Made by a program: the position numbers and the translations under genes
In this document: in pieces, positions 42,063-51,977 of the stretch
Layout: each line of letters starts with the position of its first letter
How positions within the stretch are numbered: the first letter of the stretch is position 1
Assembly (NCBI GenBank): GCA_030647435.1
Contig: JAUSJX010000155.1
Coordinates: forward strand, 1-64,000
Source of the DNA: Candidatus Rokuibacteriota bacterium
GTDB lineage: Bacteria; Methylomirabilota; Methylomirabilia; Rokubacteriales; CSP1-6
Reading direction: 5' to 3'
DNA: 64,000 nt
The notes under the pieces: model-generated
Database searches by the model: none
Told to the model about the DNA's origin: nothing
What the model saw: the letters and a program-made list of their open reading frames with translations, nothing else

Positions 42063-43391
42063 ATGACCCTCGAGACTCTCGTCAACGACTACAAGGCCAA
42101 GACCTCCCGCTCGCGCCAGATGTACGAGGAGGCGCTCCGGGTCATGCCGGGCGGCAACAGCCGCACGACGACCTTCTTCGACCCGTACCCCTTCTACATC
42201 ACGCGCGGCGCTGGCGCCCGCATCTGGGACGCCGACGGCGCCGAGCGCCTCGACTTCAACGGCAACTACACGAGCCTGATCCTGGGCCACGCGCACCCGT
42301 CGGTCGTCGAGGCCGTCGCCGAGCAGGCGACGCGCGGCATGTCCTTCCCCGGGCCGAGCGAGCACGAGGTCAAGCTGGCGGGGCTGCTGACCCAGCGCAT
42401 ACCGAGCATGGAGGTGGTCCGCTTCGCCAACTCGGGCACCGAGGCGACGATGAACGCCGTGCGCGCCGCGCGCGCCTTCACGGGACGGAGCAAGCTCGCC
42501 AAGTTCGAGGGCGCCTACCACGGCACGCACGACTGGGTGCTGGTGAGCGTCTCGCCCGACCCGGCCAAGTCGGGCTCGCGCAAGCGGCCGAAGCCTGTCG
42601 CATACTCGGCCGGCGTGCCGGACACCGTGCTCAAGCTTTCCGTAATCCTGCCGTGGAACGACGCCGACGCGTGCGTAAAGATCCTCGAGAAGCAGGGGCG
42701 CGACATCGCCGCGCTCATCGTGGATCCGCTCATGGCCAATGCCGGCCTGCTCGTGCCCCAGCCGGGCTTCCTCGAGCGCCTGCGAGAGGTGACGGAGCGT
42801 CTCGGGATCGTCTTGATCTTCGACGAGGTCATCTCATTTCGCGTAGCGCCGGGCGGGGCGCAGCAGCGCTTCGGCGTCCGGCCGGACCTGACCACGCTCG
42901 GCAAGATCATCGGCGGCGGGCTCGCCGTCGGCGCCTTCGGCGGGCGCGCGGAGGTGATGAACTACTACGACCCGCGCGGCGGCAAGGGACGGATCAGCCA
43001 CGGCGGCACCTTCAACGCCAACCCGGTGACCATGGCCGGCGGTGTCGCGACGATGCAGGAGCTGACGCCCGACGCCTACGCGAAACTCGATGCCCTCGGC
43101 GATCGCCTGCGCGCCGGCGTCAAGCGCGTCCTGTCCAAGAACAAACAGCCCGCGCAGGTGACGGGGCTCGGCTCGCTCTTCTGGATCCACTGGACGAAGA
43201 AGCGCCTGAGCGACTACCGCTCGAGCCGCCCCGCGGATGCCGAGCGGCCGCTCCGCACCTTCATGGCGCTCCTCAACGACGGCGTGCTCCTGACCCAGCG
43301 AGGGCTCGGCTGCTGCTCGCTGGCCATGGTCGACGCGGACGTTGACCGCTTCCTCGAGGCGTTCGGCCGCGTGGTCGAGAAAGAGGCGTAG
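42063..43391 (+). CDS. Class III aminotransferase, glutamate-1-semialdehyde aminomutase-like
   Basis: The product is 442 residues. ALRVMPGGNSRTTTFFDPYPF and RFANSGTEATMNAVRAARAF are typical of the GSA-aminomutase (HemL) group, the PLP aspartate/glutamine region is LIFDEVISFRVAPGG and the Schiff-base lysine is in TTLGKIIGGGLAVGAFGG. Because it sits at the end of a hydroxyacid dehydrogenase/PxpBC cluster, a catabolic transaminase or mutase role is more likely than heme synthesis. Confidence 0.88.
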   Translation: MTLETLVNDYKAKTSRSRQMYEEALRVMPGGNSRTTTFFDPYPFYITRGAGARIWDADGAERLDFNGNYTSLILGHAHPSVVEAVAEQATRGMSFPGPSEHEVKLAGLLTQRIPSMEVVRFANSGTEATMNAVRAARAFTGRSKLAKFEGAYHGTHDWVLVSVSPDPAKSGSRKRPKPVAYSAGVPDTVLKLSVILPWNDADACVKILEKQGRDIAALIVDPLMANAGLLVPQPGFLERLREVTERLGIVLIFDEVISFRVAPGGAQQRFGVRPDLTTLGKIIGGGLAVGAFGGRAEVMNYYDPRGGKGRISHGGTFNANPVTMAGGVATMQELTPDAYAKLDALGDRLRAGVKRVLSKNKQPAQVTGLGSLFWIHWTKKRLSDYRSSRPADAERPLRTFMALLNDGVLLTQRGLGCCSLAMVDADVDRFLEAFGRVVEKEA

Positions 43392-43434
43392 TCTTCGCCG
43401 GGCGAGGCATAATGGGCGGCGAGGGAGGTTTCCC

Positions 43435-43869
43435 ATGACCACAACGCATCGCATCGTCTCAGGGATGACAGCCATCGTGTTCGCCGCGGCGCTCTCTGGC
43501 TGCGCGTCCGCGCCGGCCACGCCCACTATCTACGCCTATCCGGCCCAGGGCCAGACGCCCCAGAAGCAGGCACAGGACGGGAGCGAGTGCCAGACCTGGG
43601 CCAAGCAGCAGAGCGGGTGGGATCCGGCGACGAGCACGGCGAAGGGCGCCGGCATCGGGCTGGCCATCGGCGCGCTGACCGGCGCGGCGGCAGGAGCCGC
43701 CATCGGTGCGGCCACCGGACATGCGGGCACGGGCGCGGCGATCGGCGCCGCGGCCGGCGGCGTCGGTGGCGCGGCCTACGGCGGGACCAGCCAGTATGGG
43801 AAGGGCCAGGCGGGCTACGACCAGGCCTTCGGCGCCTGCATGAGCGCCAGAGGCTACACGACGAAGTAG
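43435..43869 (+). CDS. Glycine-zipper lipoprotein
   Basis: The product is 144 residues from the ATG at 43435, preceded by GGGAGG. The signal peptide ends in the lipobox ALSGC near residue 22. The central part (residues about 65-105) is a glycine-zipper: GAGIGLAIGALTGAAAGAAI followed by GAATGHAGTGAAIGAAAGG. Two cysteines flank it (SECQTW and GACMSARGY). Such proteins are outer-membrane-associated with unknown or structural roles (YMGG-like/17-kDa antigen type). A CATAAT box at 43408-43413 may start it. A stable hairpin follows the stop. Confidence 0.75.
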   Translation: MTTTHRIVSGMTAIVFAAALSGCASAPATPTIYAYPAQGQTPQKQAQDGSECQTWAKQQSGWDPATSTAKGAGIGLAIGALTGAAAGAAIGAATGHAGTGAAIGAAAGGVGGAAYGGTSQYGKGQAGYDQAFGACMSARGYTTK

Positions 43870-43878
43870 CAGCGCCGT

Positions 43879-43913
43879 CGCCCCGACGCGGTTACGAATC
43901 CCGCGTCGGGGCG
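43879..43913 (+). terminator. Hairpin with 13-bp perfect stem after the glycine-zipper gene
   Basis: Arms 43879-43891 and 43901-43913 (CGCCCCGACGCGG and its exact complement) enclose a 9-base loop. It begins nine bases after the stop codon. Only a short weak T-run (TAGTTCC) follows, so termination may be inefficient or factor-assisted. It separates the lipoprotein from the glycine cleavage operon. Confidence 0.65.
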
Positions 43914-43963
43914 TAGTTCCCATTGCGGCCCCGGAGCCCATCCATTAAGATGATGGGGCTGCC

Positions 43964-45076
43964 ATGACGGACACCCCGGTTCCCCTCAAGCGGACTCCAT
44001 TGCGCGATGTCCACGCTGCGGCCGGCGCCAAGATGGTCCCCTTCGGCGGCTGGGACATGCCCGTCCAGTACACCGGCATCATCGAGGAGCACCGCTGCGT
44101 CCGCTCGGCCGTCGGGCTCTTCGACATCAGCCACATGGGCGAGTTCGAGGTGCGCGGGCCCGGCGCGCTGGCCGCCGTCCAGACGCTCACCACGAATGAC
44201 GCCTCCACGCTCGCCATAGGCCAGGTCCAGTACTCGCTGCTCTGCTATCCGGAGGGCGGCATCGTGGACGACCTGACGCTGTACCGCCTGGCCGAAGACC
44301 ACTACATGCTGACGGTCAACGCCTCCAATATCGACAAAGACTGGGCCTGGGTGACCGAGGGCGGCAGAGGCGGCGGCTGGACGAACGTGAGTGCCGAAAC
44401 GGGGCTCCTGGCGGTGCAGGGGCCCAAGGCCGAGGCCCTGGTACAGAGGCTGGCCGACAGGGACGTGACGCGCGTCCTCTACTATCAGTTCGCGCAGGGC
44501 GCCGTCGCGGGCGTGCCGTGTCTCATCTCGCGCACGGGCTATACGGGCGAAGACGGCTTCGAGCTGTATGCGCCCGCGGCGCAGCTCGAGACGCTCTGGC
44601 ACGCGCTGATGGGGGCGGGCAAGGGCGACGGGATACAGCCCATCGGGCTCGGCGCGCGGGACACGCTGAGGCTCGAGATGAAGTTCGCGCTCTACGGCAA
44701 TGACATCGACGAGACGACGAACCCGCTCGAAGCGGGGCTCGGCTGGGTGGTCAAGCCGGCCAAAGGCGAGTTCATCGGGCGTGCCGCCATCGAGGCGATG
44801 AGGGCCGCGGGAGTCACGCGCAAGCTCGTGGGCTTCGAGATGGCCGAGCGCGCCGTGGCGCGCCACGGCTACCGCCTGCTCAAGGCCGGCGACCCCGTGG
44901 GCGTCGTCACCTCGGGCTCCTTCTCGCCGAGCCTCGAACGCTGCATCGGCATGGGATATGTCCGGGCCGACCTTGCACCGGTCGGCGCCGAGCTCGACGT
45001 GGACATCCGCGGCCAGGCCCACCGGGCGCGGGTCGCCAAGACTCCGTTCGTCCCCTCACACGCCAAGAAGACCTAG
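43964..45076 (+). CDS. gcvT: Glycine cleavage T protein (aminomethyltransferase)
   Basis: Transfers the methylene carbon from aminomethyl-lipoyl GcvH to tetrahydrofolate, releasing ammonia. The product is 370 residues, full length. Key segments are AAGAKMVPFGGWDMPVQYTG, SAVGLFDISHMGEFEVRG, SRTGYTGEDGFELY (folate pocket) and GLGARDTLRLEMKFALYGND with the catalytic aspartate region. First gene of the gcvT-H-PA-PB operon. The 94-base upstream gap holds a hairpin and a possible -10 box, but I see no glycine riboswitch. Confidence 0.96.
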   Translation: MTDTPVPLKRTPLRDVHAAAGAKMVPFGGWDMPVQYTGIIEEHRCVRSAVGLFDISHMGEFEVRGPGALAAVQTLTTNDASTLAIGQVQYSLLCYPEGGIVDDLTLYRLAEDHYMLTVNASNIDKDWAWVTEGGRGGGWTNVSAETGLLAVQGPKAEALVQRLADRDVTRVLYYQFAQGAVAGVPCLISRTGYTGEDGFELYAPAAQLETLWHALMGAGKGDGIQPIGLGARDTLRLEMKFALYGNDIDETTNPLEAGLGWVVKPAKGEFIGRAAIEAMRAAGVTRKLVGFEMAERAVARHGYRLLKAGDPVGVVTSGSFSPSLERCIGMGYVRADLAPVGAELDVDIRGQAHRARVAKTPFVPSHAKKT

Positions 45077-45085
45077 GAGAGCACG

Positions 45086-45478
45086 ATGGCGAATGTTCCG
45101 GGAGAGCTTCGATACACGAAAGAACACGAGTGGGCCAAGCTCGAGGGGGACAAGGCCCGCGTCGGCATCACGGCTTTCGCGCAGGAGCAGCTGGGCGACG
45201 TGGTCTTCGTCGAGCTGCCCAAGGTCGGCGCCAAGATCACCGCCATGAAGACCTTCGGAGTGGTCGAGTCGGTCAAGGCCGTCTCGGACCTCTTCGCGCC
45301 GCTCAGCGGCGAGGTGGTCGAGATCAACGCCGAGCTGCCCAAGAAGCCCGAGGTGGTGAATGCCGATCCCTACGGCCAGGGCTGGATGATCGTGATCAAG
45401 CTCTCCAACGCCAAGGAGTGGGACGGGCTCATGCCGGCCGGCGACTACGGAAAGCTCATCGCCGCGGCGGGGCACTGA
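45086..45478 (+). CDS. gcvH: Glycine cleavage H protein
   Basis: Lipoyl carrier of the glycine cleavage system, 130 residues. The lipoylation site is K64 in GVVESVKAVSDLFAP. RYTKEHEWAKLEGDKARVGI at the start and AELPKKPEVVNADPYGQGW in the second half are standard. Located 9 bases after gcvT. The LipM-like octanoyltransferase three genes downstream is its likely modifying enzyme or partner. Confidence 0.97.
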   Translation: MANVPGELRYTKEHEWAKLEGDKARVGITAFAQEQLGDVVFVELPKVGAKITAMKTFGVVESVKAVSDLFAPLSGEVVEINAELPKKPEVVNADPYGQGWMIVIKLSNAKEWDGLMPAGDYGKLIAAAGH

Positions 45479-45482
45479 GACC

Positions 45483-46826
45483 ATGCGCTACATCTCCAAT
45501 ACGCCGGCCCAGCAGCGGGAGATGCTGGCGCAGATCGGCGTGGGATCGATCGAGGACCTCCTCGCGCGGATTCCAACGAAGGCCCGGCTGTCCCGCCCGC
45601 TCAACGTGCCGGCGGCCATGGCCGAGACCGACCTCGTCCGCCACCTGCGGGCCCTCTCGGCGCTGAACGCCAACGCCGACGACTACGCCTGCTTCCTGGG
45701 CGCGGGCTCCTACGACCACAGCGTGCCGAGCCCGATCAATCACCTGATCTCGCGCGGCGAGTTCTTCACGGCCTACACGCCCTACCAGCCCGAGGCGAGC
45801 CAGGGGACGCTCCGCTCCATCTTCGAGTACCAGAGCATGATGGCGGAACTCACCGGGATGGACGTCGCCAACGCGTCGCTCTACGACGGCGCCTCCTCGG
45901 TGGCCGAAGCGGCGCTGATGGCCCACGCGGTGACGGAGCTGAACGCGATCGTCCTCTCGAAGGGCCTCAACCCGCTCTATCGCCAGGTCGTCGAGACGTA
46001 CTGCGAGGGGCCGGGCATCCGTCTCAAGTCGGCGCCGATCGGCGACGGGGCGACGGACCTCGACGCCCTCCGGAAGGCCGTCTCGGGCCAGACAGCGGCC
46101 GTCGTCATCCAGCACCCGAACTTCTTCGGCTGCCTCGAGGACGTCAAGGCGGCGGCCGACATCGCGCACGCGGCCGGCGCGCTTCTGATCGTCGTGGCCG
46201 ACCCGGTCAACCTGGGACTGCTCACGCCGCCCGGCGCGCTCGGCGCGGACCTGGTTGTAGGCGAGGGGCAAGGGCTCGGCGTGCCGATGAGCTTCGGAGG
46301 CCCGAACCTGGGCGTGTTCGCGGCGAAGCAAGAGCTGGTGCGGCGGATGCCCGGCAGGCTCGTCGGGGCCACGGTGGACCTCGACGGCCAGCGCGGCTTC
46401 GTGCTCACGCTCCAGACCCGCGAGCAGCACATCAGGCGCGAGAAGGCGACCTCGAACATCTGCACCAACGTGGCCCTCTGCGCGCTGATGGCGACGATCT
46501 ACGTTGCCATCATGGGCAAGGTCGGGATCCGCAAGGTCGGAGAGCTGTCCACGGCCAAGGCGCACTACGCCGCCGAGACGTTCGCGAAGATCCCGGGGGT
46601 GCGGCTCCGCTTCACGGCGCCTTTCTTCAAGGAGTTCACCCTCGAGCTTCCGAAATCCCCGGAGCGAGTGGCGAAGCGGTTGATGAAGGAGAAGATCCTG
46701 GCCGGCGTGCCGTTGAAGGCCTTCGACCGCGCCCAGAAGGACTGCCTGCTCGTGGCCGTGACAGAGAAGCGCACGCGCGGCGAGATCGACGCCTACGCGG
46801 CCGCGCTCGCAGCCGCGGTGGCCTGA
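45483..46826 (+). CDS. gcvPA: Glycine dehydrogenase (decarboxylating) subunit 1
   Basis: N-terminal half of the two-subunit P protein, 447 residues. [20 protein letters not shown] and [14 protein letters not shown] match the subunit; [19 protein letters not shown] and [20 protein letters not shown] are diagnostic. It lacks the PLP lysine, which resides in subunit 2. It starts 4 bases after gcvH and ends 7 bases before gcvPB. Confidence 0.97.
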   Translation: MRYISNTPAQQREMLAQIGVGSIEDLLARIPTKARLSRPLNVPAAMAETDLVRHLRALSALNANADDYACFLGAGSYDHSVPSPINHLISRGEFFTAYTPYQPEASQGTLRSIFEYQSMMAELTGMDVANASLYDGASSVAEAALMAHAVTELNAIVLSKGLNPLYRQVVETYCEGPGIRLKSAPIGDGATDLDALRKAVSGQTAAVVIQHPNFFGCLEDVKAAADIAHAAGALLIVVADPVNLGLLTPPGALGADLVVGEGQGLGVPMSFGGPNLGVFAAKQELVRRMPGRLVGATVDLDGQRGFVLTLQTREQHIRREKATSNICTNVALCALMATIYVAIMGKVGIRKVGELSTAKAHYAAETFAKIPGVRLRFTAPFFKEFTLELPKSPERVAKRLMKEKILAGVPLKAFDRAQKDCLLVAVTEKRTRGEIDAYAAALAAAVA

Positions 46827-46833
46827 GGCGCCC

Positions 46834-48306
46834 ATGCACACCGCCAAGCCCGGTTACGACAAGCTGATCTTCGAGCTGTCCTGTCCCGGCCGCCACGCCC
46901 ACTCGCTGCCGGAGTGCGACGTGCCCGTGAGCGACCCGGCCCAGCTTCTGCCGAAAGAGCACCTCCGCGCGGCGCCGCCAGAGCTTCCGGAGGTATCGGA
47001 GGTGGACGTCGTCCGCCACTACTCGCGCTTGAGCCAGATGAACTACGGCGTGGACACGCACTTCTACCCGCTCGGCTCCTGCACCATGAAGTACAACCCG
47101 AAGATCAACGAGGACATGGCGCGGCTGCCGGGCTTCGCCCGCCTGCACCCGCTCACGCCCGAGGTCGCCGCACAAGGGGCGCTCCGGCTCATGGACGAGC
47201 TGTCGCGGGACCTGGCGGAAGTCTCGGGGATGGACCACGTCTCGCTCCAGCCCGCCGCGGGCGCCCAGGGCGAGCTGGCCGGCGTGCTGATGATCCGCGC
47301 CTATCACCTCGCGCGAGGCGAGCGGCGCACCAAGGTCCTCATCCCCGACTCGGCTCACGGGACCAACCCAGCCTCGACGGCGCTGGCGGGCTACTCGGTG
47401 GTGGAGCTCAAGAGCGAGCAGAACGGCGACGTGGACCTGCTCGACCTCGAGCGGCACCTGGGAGACGACGTCGCAGCCTTCATGATCACCCAGCCCAACA
47501 CGCTCGGGCTCTTCGAGTCCAGGATCCACCAGATCACCGAGATGTGCCACGCCAAGGGCGTGCAGGTCTACATGGACGGCGCCAACTTCAACGCCATCCT
47601 CGGCATCACGCGCCCCGGCGACCTGGGCTTCGACGTCTGCCACTTCAACCTGCACAAGACTTTCACGACACCGCATGGCGGCGGCGGTCCCGGCGCGGGG
47701 CCCGTCGGCATCAAGGACCATCTCGCGCCGTTCCTGCCCACGCCGGTCCTCGTCAAGGACGGCGACGAGTACGCCTTCGACTGGAACCGGCCGCAGTCCA
47801 TCGGCAAGCTCCAGGCGTTCTGGGGCAACTTCGGCATGCTGGTGCGCGCGTGGACCTACATCCGCACCATGGGCCCCGACGGCCTGCGCGCCGTCTCCGA
47901 CAACGCCGTGCTCAACGCCAACTACATCCTGAGCCGCCTCGAGGGGGAGTACGACCGCTCCGCGCCCGGGCCCTGCATGCACGAGTGCGTGCTCTCGGCG
48001 CGGCGGCAGAAGAAGCTCGGCGTCACGGCCACCGACATCGCCAAGCGCCTTCTCGATCTGGGCTTCTACGCGCCGACGACGTATTTCCCGCTCATCGTGG
48101 AAGAGGCGCTGATGATCGAGCCGACCGAGACCGAGTCCAAGGAGACGCTCGACGAGTTCTGCGACGCCATGATCCAGATCGCCCGCGAGGCGCGGGACAA
48201 TCCCCAGCTGATCCACGACGCCCCGGTAACGACGCCGGTGCGCCGTCTCGACCAGACGGGCGCCGCGCGCCAGCCGCGCCTCAAGTGGACGCCCCAGGCC
48301 AAGTGA
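46834..48306 (+). CDS. gcvPB: Glycine dehydrogenase (decarboxylating) subunit 2
   Basis: Catalytic half of the split P protein, 490 residues, decarboxylating glycine and passing the aminomethyl group to GcvH. PLP is bound by K275 in [56 protein letters not shown] and [20 protein letters not shown] are family hallmarks. The stop overlaps the next gene (GTGA). The dihydrolipoyl dehydrogenase (L protein) is not encoded in this window. Confidence 0.97.
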   Translation: MHTAKPGYDKLIFELSCPGRHAHSLPECDVPVSDPAQLLPKEHLRAAPPELPEVSEVDVVRHYSRLSQMNYGVDTHFYPLGSCTMKYNPKINEDMARLPGFARLHPLTPEVAAQGALRLMDELSRDLAEVSGMDHVSLQPAAGAQGELAGVLMIRAYHLARGERRTKVLIPDSAHGTNPASTALAGYSVVELKSEQNGDVDLLDLERHLGDDVAAFMITQPNTLGLFESRIHQITEMCHAKGVQVYMDGANFNAILGITRPGDLGFDVCHFNLHKTFTTPHGGGGPGAGPVGIKDHLAPFLPTPVLVKDGDEYAFDWNRPQSIGKLQAFWGNFGMLVRAWTYIRTMGPDGLRAVSDNAVLNANYILSRLEGEYDRSAPGPCMHECVLSARRQKKLGVTATDIAKRLLDLGFYAPTTYFPLIVEEALMIEPTETESKETLDEFCDAMIQIAREARDNPQLIHDAPVTTPVRRLDQTGAARQPRLKWTPQAK

Positions 48307-49133
48307 CGCTCCCCAGTTTCCGGCTCCTCGTCACCGAGCCGCTGGACGGCGCCGCCAACATGGCGCTCGACGAGGCCCTCCTGCTCTCGCGCCTGCGTCA
48401 CGGCTCGCCGCCCACGCTCCGCTTCTTCGGCTGGGCGCCGCCCACGATCTCGCTGGGCTACGGCCAGCGGCTCGACGGCCGCATCGACCTGGAGACCGCG
48501 CGCGCGATGGGCCTCGGCCTCGTGAGGCGGGCCACCGGAGGCAGCGCCATCCTCCACGAGGGCCCCGACTTCGAGATCACCTACAGCGTCGCGGCGGCGG
48601 TGGGCGACTTCGACGGCGCAGCCGACCTCCTCGAGACCTACCGCTGGATCGGCGAAGGGCTCCTGGCCGGCCTGCGTGCGCTGGGTGCGCCCGTCGAGAT
48701 GGTGCCCGTCCAGCCCTCGGATCCGGCGGCGATGCCCGTCTTCTGCTTCGCGCGGACCGGGTCCTTCGAGCTGGAGGTGGCCGGCCGCAAGCTCGTGGGC
48801 AGCGCCCAGCGACGGCAGGGCGCGGCCTTTCTCCAGCACGGCGCCATCATGCTGGGGACCGAGCCCGGGCGGCTGCGTCGCGTCTTCCCCGGCGGCCGCG
48901 ACCCGCTGGCGGACATGACGACGCTCGAGGCCGTGCTGGGCCGGCGCCCGTCCTTTGACGAAACCGCCGAGGCGCTCGCCGAGGGCTTCCGGGCGGCGCA
49001 TGGGCTCACGCTCGAGCCGGGCGGCTTGTCGGAGGAAGAAGCGGCGCTGGCCGGGATGCTCGAGCGCGAGAAGTACGCGACCGACGATTGGACGCGGGCC
49101 GGTCGGGCTCCGCGCGCGCTCACCATCGTCTGA
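48303..49133 (+). CDS. lipM: Octanoyltransferase LipM / lipoate-protein ligase family
   Basis: The product is 276 residues from a GTG overlapping the gcvPB stop. The biotin/lipoyl-transferase fold is shown by [39 protein letters not shown] and the lysine in [20 protein letters not shown] (K163). A cysteine (C148, in [17 protein letters not shown]) lies where Bacillus LipM has its acyl-carrying cysteine, favouring an octanoyl-ACP:GcvH transferase over an ATP-dependent ligase. Its position directly after the gcv genes supports modification of GcvH. Confidence 0.82.
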   Translation: MTLPSFRLLVTEPLDGAANMALDEALLLSRLRHGSPPTLRFFGWAPPTISLGYGQRLDGRIDLETARAMGLGLVRRATGGSAILHEGPDFEITYSVAAAVGDFDGAADLLETYRWIGEGLLAGLRALGAPVEMVPVQPSDPAAMPVFCFARTGSFELEVAGRKLVGSAQRRQGAAFLQHGAIMLGTEPGRLRRVFPGGRDPLADMTTLEAVLGRRPSFDETAEALAEGFRAAHGLTLEPGGLSEEEAALAGMLEREKYATDDWTRAGRAPRALTIV

Positions 49134-49609
49134 TGGCGGCAGCCGCGCGCGAGTTTCCCGACGCGCCGCGGGTCGGCGTGGGCGCCGTGGTCCTCGACGG
49201 CGAGCGCGTGCTGCTCGCGCGGCGCGGCCGCCCGCCGGGGCAGGGCAAGTGGAGCATCCCGGGCGGCCTCGTGCATCTCGGCGAGCGCATCGAGGACGCG
49301 GTCGTGCGCGAGATCGAGGAAGAGTCGGGGCTGCGCGTGCGGGTCCTCGGCTTCTGCGGGGTCATCGACCGCGTCGTGCGCGAGCAGGACGCCGTCCGCT
49401 ACCACTACGTGATCATCGACTACGTCGCCGAATCCGTGGGCGGCCGGCTCCAGGCGGGCAGCGACGCCGCCGAGGTCCGCTGGGTCGCCGTGGACGACCT
49501 CGGCCAATACGACACCACCGACGGGCTCGCGGACATGATCCAGCGGGCCCGCGCCATCCAACGAGCCGTATCAGCCCAAAGCAACCAATCAGGAGGCCCG
49601 ATTCGATGA
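49133..49609 (+). CDS. Nudix hydrolase
   Basis: The product is 158 residues from the ATG overlapping the lipM stop (TGATG). A complete Nudix box spans about residues 42-64: GGLVHLGERIEDAVVRE followed by IEEESGL, with the metal-binding REIEEE. The fold start VGVGAVVLDGERVLLARRG resembles ADP-ribose or (d)NTP pyrophosphatases of the MutT group. Substrate not predictable. Its stop overlaps the pepA ATG. Confidence 0.92.
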   Translation: MAAAAREFPDAPRVGVGAVVLDGERVLLARRGRPPGQGKWSIPGGLVHLGERIEDAVVREIEEESGLRVRVLGFCGVIDRVVREQDAVRYHYVIIDYVAESVGGRLQAGSDAAEVRWVAVDDLGQYDTTDGLADMIQRARAIQRAVSAQSNQSGGPIR

Positions 49610-51105
49610 AGCTCTCCCTCGACACCAGCGGCCTCACCGAGGTCCGCGCCGATGCGCTCATCGTAGGCCGTCACTCGGACGACGCGAAGGTCACCGGAGC
49701 GCTGGCTGCGGTGGACAAAAAGCTCGGCGGCCTGCTCTCCAAGGTCATGGCGGCCGAGAAGTTCGAGGGAAAGATCGGGCAGGTGAGCCACGTCCACACG
49801 GACGGCCGCCTGCGCGCTGCGCGCGTGCTCGTGGCGGGACTCGGCCCGAAGAAGGATAGCGGCGCCGAGGCCGTGCGCCGGGCCGCGTCGGCCGCCGCGC
49901 GCCGCGCCCGCGATCTCGGCGCGCGGAGCGCCGCGGCGTACCTCGCCGCCGACGGGGTGCCGGCGCGGGCCCGCGCCCAGGCGACTGCGGAAGGCGCGGT
50001 GCTCGGCACGTACCGCTTCGACAAGTACCTCAAGGAGAAGAGCCCAAAGAGACTCGACTCGCTGGCGGTGAGCGAGCCGGAGCGGCGGAGCCACGCCGCC
50101 GCCGAGGACGGGATGCGGGCGGGGGAGACCTGGGCCGCGGCCACCTGTCTCGCGCGCGACCTCGTCAACGAGCCCGCCAACGTGGTGACGCCCGCCTACC
50201 TCGCCCGGCGCGCGCAAGAGATCGCCCGGGCGGGGCGCCTCGGGCTCAAGGTGCTCGAGCGCGCGGACTGCGCCAGGCTCGGCATGGGCGCCTACGTCGG
50301 CGTCGCCCAGGGCAGCCACGAGCCGCCGAAGTTCATCCACCTGACGTACAAGCCGAAGGGACGAGCGCGCAAGCGCGTGGTCGTCATCGGCAAGGGCATC
50401 ACCTTCGACTCGGGCGGCCTCGACCTCAAGCCGGCCGACGGCATGTACCGGATGAAGGACGACATGTCGGGCGCGGCCGCGGTGCTGGGGCTCTTTCAGG
50501 CGCTGCCCAAGCTCGCGCTGCCGGTCGAGGTCCACGGCCTCATCGCCGCCACCGAGAACATGCCCTCAGGCACCGCGCAGCGTCCGGGGGACGTGGTGTG
50601 CGCCATGAACGGGCTCACGATCGAGATCGGCAACACCGACGCGGAGGGGCGGCTCACGCTCGCGGACGCGCTGGCGTACGCGGCGAAGGAGATCAAGCCG
50701 GACGAGATGCTCGACCTCGCGACGCTGACGGGCGCGGTCGTTGTCGCGCTCGGCATGGGTCTCTCCGGCGTGTTCGCGACCGACGACGGTCTCGCGGATC
50801 GCGTGCTGGGCGCCGCCGAGGCCGCCGGAGAGAAAATGTGGCGGCTTCCGCTGCACGACGAGTACAAGGAAGGGCTCAAGAGCGACATCGCCGACCTCAA
50901 CAACATCTCGAGCCAGCGCGGAGGCGGCGCCATCGTGGCCGGCCTCTTCATGCGCGACTTCACCGACGGCCGCCCGTGGGCGCACCTCGACATCGCCGGC
51001 ACGGCCTTCACCGAGCGCGAGCTGCCGCTCGGGCCCAAGGGCGGCACGGGCGTCGGTGTGCGCACGCTGCTGGCGTACCTCTCAGCGCTCGCCGGCAAGC
51101 GGTAG
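49606..51105 (+). CDS. pepA: Leucyl aminopeptidase (M17)
   Basis: Cytosolic manganese/zinc exopeptidase, 499 residues from the ATG at 49606 (AGGAGG upstream, overlap ATGA with the Nudix gene). The N-terminal macro-like domain covers the first 170 residues. Catalytic domain marks: VVVIGKGITFDSGGLDLKP, RMKDDMSGAAAVLG, ATENMPSGTAQRPGD and the family signature NTDAEGRLTLADAL, which holds metal ligands. Hexameric enzyme removing N-terminal residues, likely supplying free amino acids including glycine. Confidence 0.95.
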   Translation: MKLSLDTSGLTEVRADALIVGRHSDDAKVTGALAAVDKKLGGLLSKVMAAEKFEGKIGQVSHVHTDGRLRAARVLVAGLGPKKDSGAEAVRRAASAAARRARDLGARSAAAYLAADGVPARARAQATAEGAVLGTYRFDKYLKEKSPKRLDSLAVSEPERRSHAAAEDGMRAGETWAAATCLARDLVNEPANVVTPAYLARRAQEIARAGRLGLKVLERADCARLGMGAYVGVAQGSHEPPKFIHLTYKPKGRARKRVVVIGKGITFDSGGLDLKPADGMYRMKDDMSGAAAVLGLFQALPKLALPVEVHGLIAATENMPSGTAQRPGDVVCAMNGLTIEIGNTDAEGRLTLADALAYAAKEIKPDEMLDLATLTGAVVVALGMGLSGVFATDDGLADRVLGAAEAAGEKMWRLPLHDEYKEGLKSDIADLNNISSQRGGGAIVAGLFMRDFTDGRPWAHLDIAGTAFTERELPLGPKGGTGVGVRTLLAYLSALAGKR

Positions 51106-51951
51106 ATGCCCGGCGGCGTAGACCTCCACACCCACACGACCGCGTCCGACGGCACCTACACGCCGTCCGAGCTCGTGGCGGAAGCGTCCAGGCGCGGCGT
51201 GCGCGTTCTCGCCGTCACCGACCACGACTCGACCGAGGGGCTGGCCGAGGCCATGGAGGCCGCCGCGCGGAGCCGTCCGCTCGAAATCCTCCCGGGCATC
51301 GAGATTAACTGCGACGTCGAGGGCGCCGAGATCCACGTCCTGGGCTACCTCATGGACTGGCAGGCGCCGTGGTTCCAGGAGTTCTGCCGCGAGCAGCGGC
51401 GGGAGCGGCGCGAGCGCGTCCACCGGATGGTCGAGCGGCTGGCCGCCCTCGGCATGCCGCTCGAGGCCGACGAGGTGTTCGCGATCGTCAAGGAGGGCTC
51501 GGCGGGGCGCCCGCACGTGGCGCAGGTCATGGTCGCGCGCGGCTACGTCAAGACGGTGCGCGAGGCCTTCGACAAGTACCTGGGCTCGGGCAAGCCCGGG
51601 CACGTCCAGAGGAAGAAGCTCACGCCGGAGGACGCCGTGCGGCTGATCCGGAAAGCGGGCGGCGTGCCGGTCTTCGCGCACCCGGGGCTCGCCGACCGCG
51701 ACGAGCTCATCCCGGGGCTCATCGCCGCCGGCCTCATGGGTATCGAGTGCTACTACGCCGAGCACTCGGCCGCCCAGCGCGCGGCGTATCTGCAGATCTG
51801 CAAGGACCACGACCTGGTCGCCACGGGCGGCTCGGATTTCCACGGCCCCAAGGTGCGCGCCGCCAGCCTGGGCTCGCCCGCCGTGCCGATGTCCGCGGTC
51901 GAAGCCCTCCGCACCAAGGCCGCCGCCTCGCGCGCCTCGCTCGTATCCTGA
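51106..51951 (+). CDS. PHP domain metal-dependent phosphoesterase
   Basis: The product is 281 residues starting immediately after the pepA stop. Metal ligands are seen in VDLHTHTTASDGTY, AVTDHDSTEG, EILPGIEINCD, the VFAHPGL segment and GGSDFHGP, the full PHP set. The family includes 3',5'-nucleoside bisphosphate phosphatase (YciV/RnaM type), which also has the inserted helical domain visible here at about residues 95-180. Last gene of the eight-gene gcv operon. Confidence 0.92.
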   Translation: MPGGVDLHTHTTASDGTYTPSELVAEASRRGVRVLAVTDHDSTEGLAEAMEAAARSRPLEILPGIEINCDVEGAEIHVLGYLMDWQAPWFQEFCREQRRERRERVHRMVERLAALGMPLEADEVFAIVKEGSAGRPHVAQVMVARGYVKTVREAFDKYLGSGKPGHVQRKKLTPEDAVRLIRKAGGVPVFAHPGLADRDELIPGLIAAGLMGIECYYAEHSAAQRAAYLQICKDHDLVATGGSDFHGPKVRAASLGSPAVPMSAVEALRTKAAASRASLVS

Positions 51952-51977
51952 ACCACGAAGTGCTGGCAATCTGCCGA

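Noticed and set aside
43870-43963. Possible glycine riboswitch before gcvT
   Set aside because: Only a simple 13-bp hairpin is visible; the gap is too short for a tandem glycine riboswitch and no conserved core was seen.
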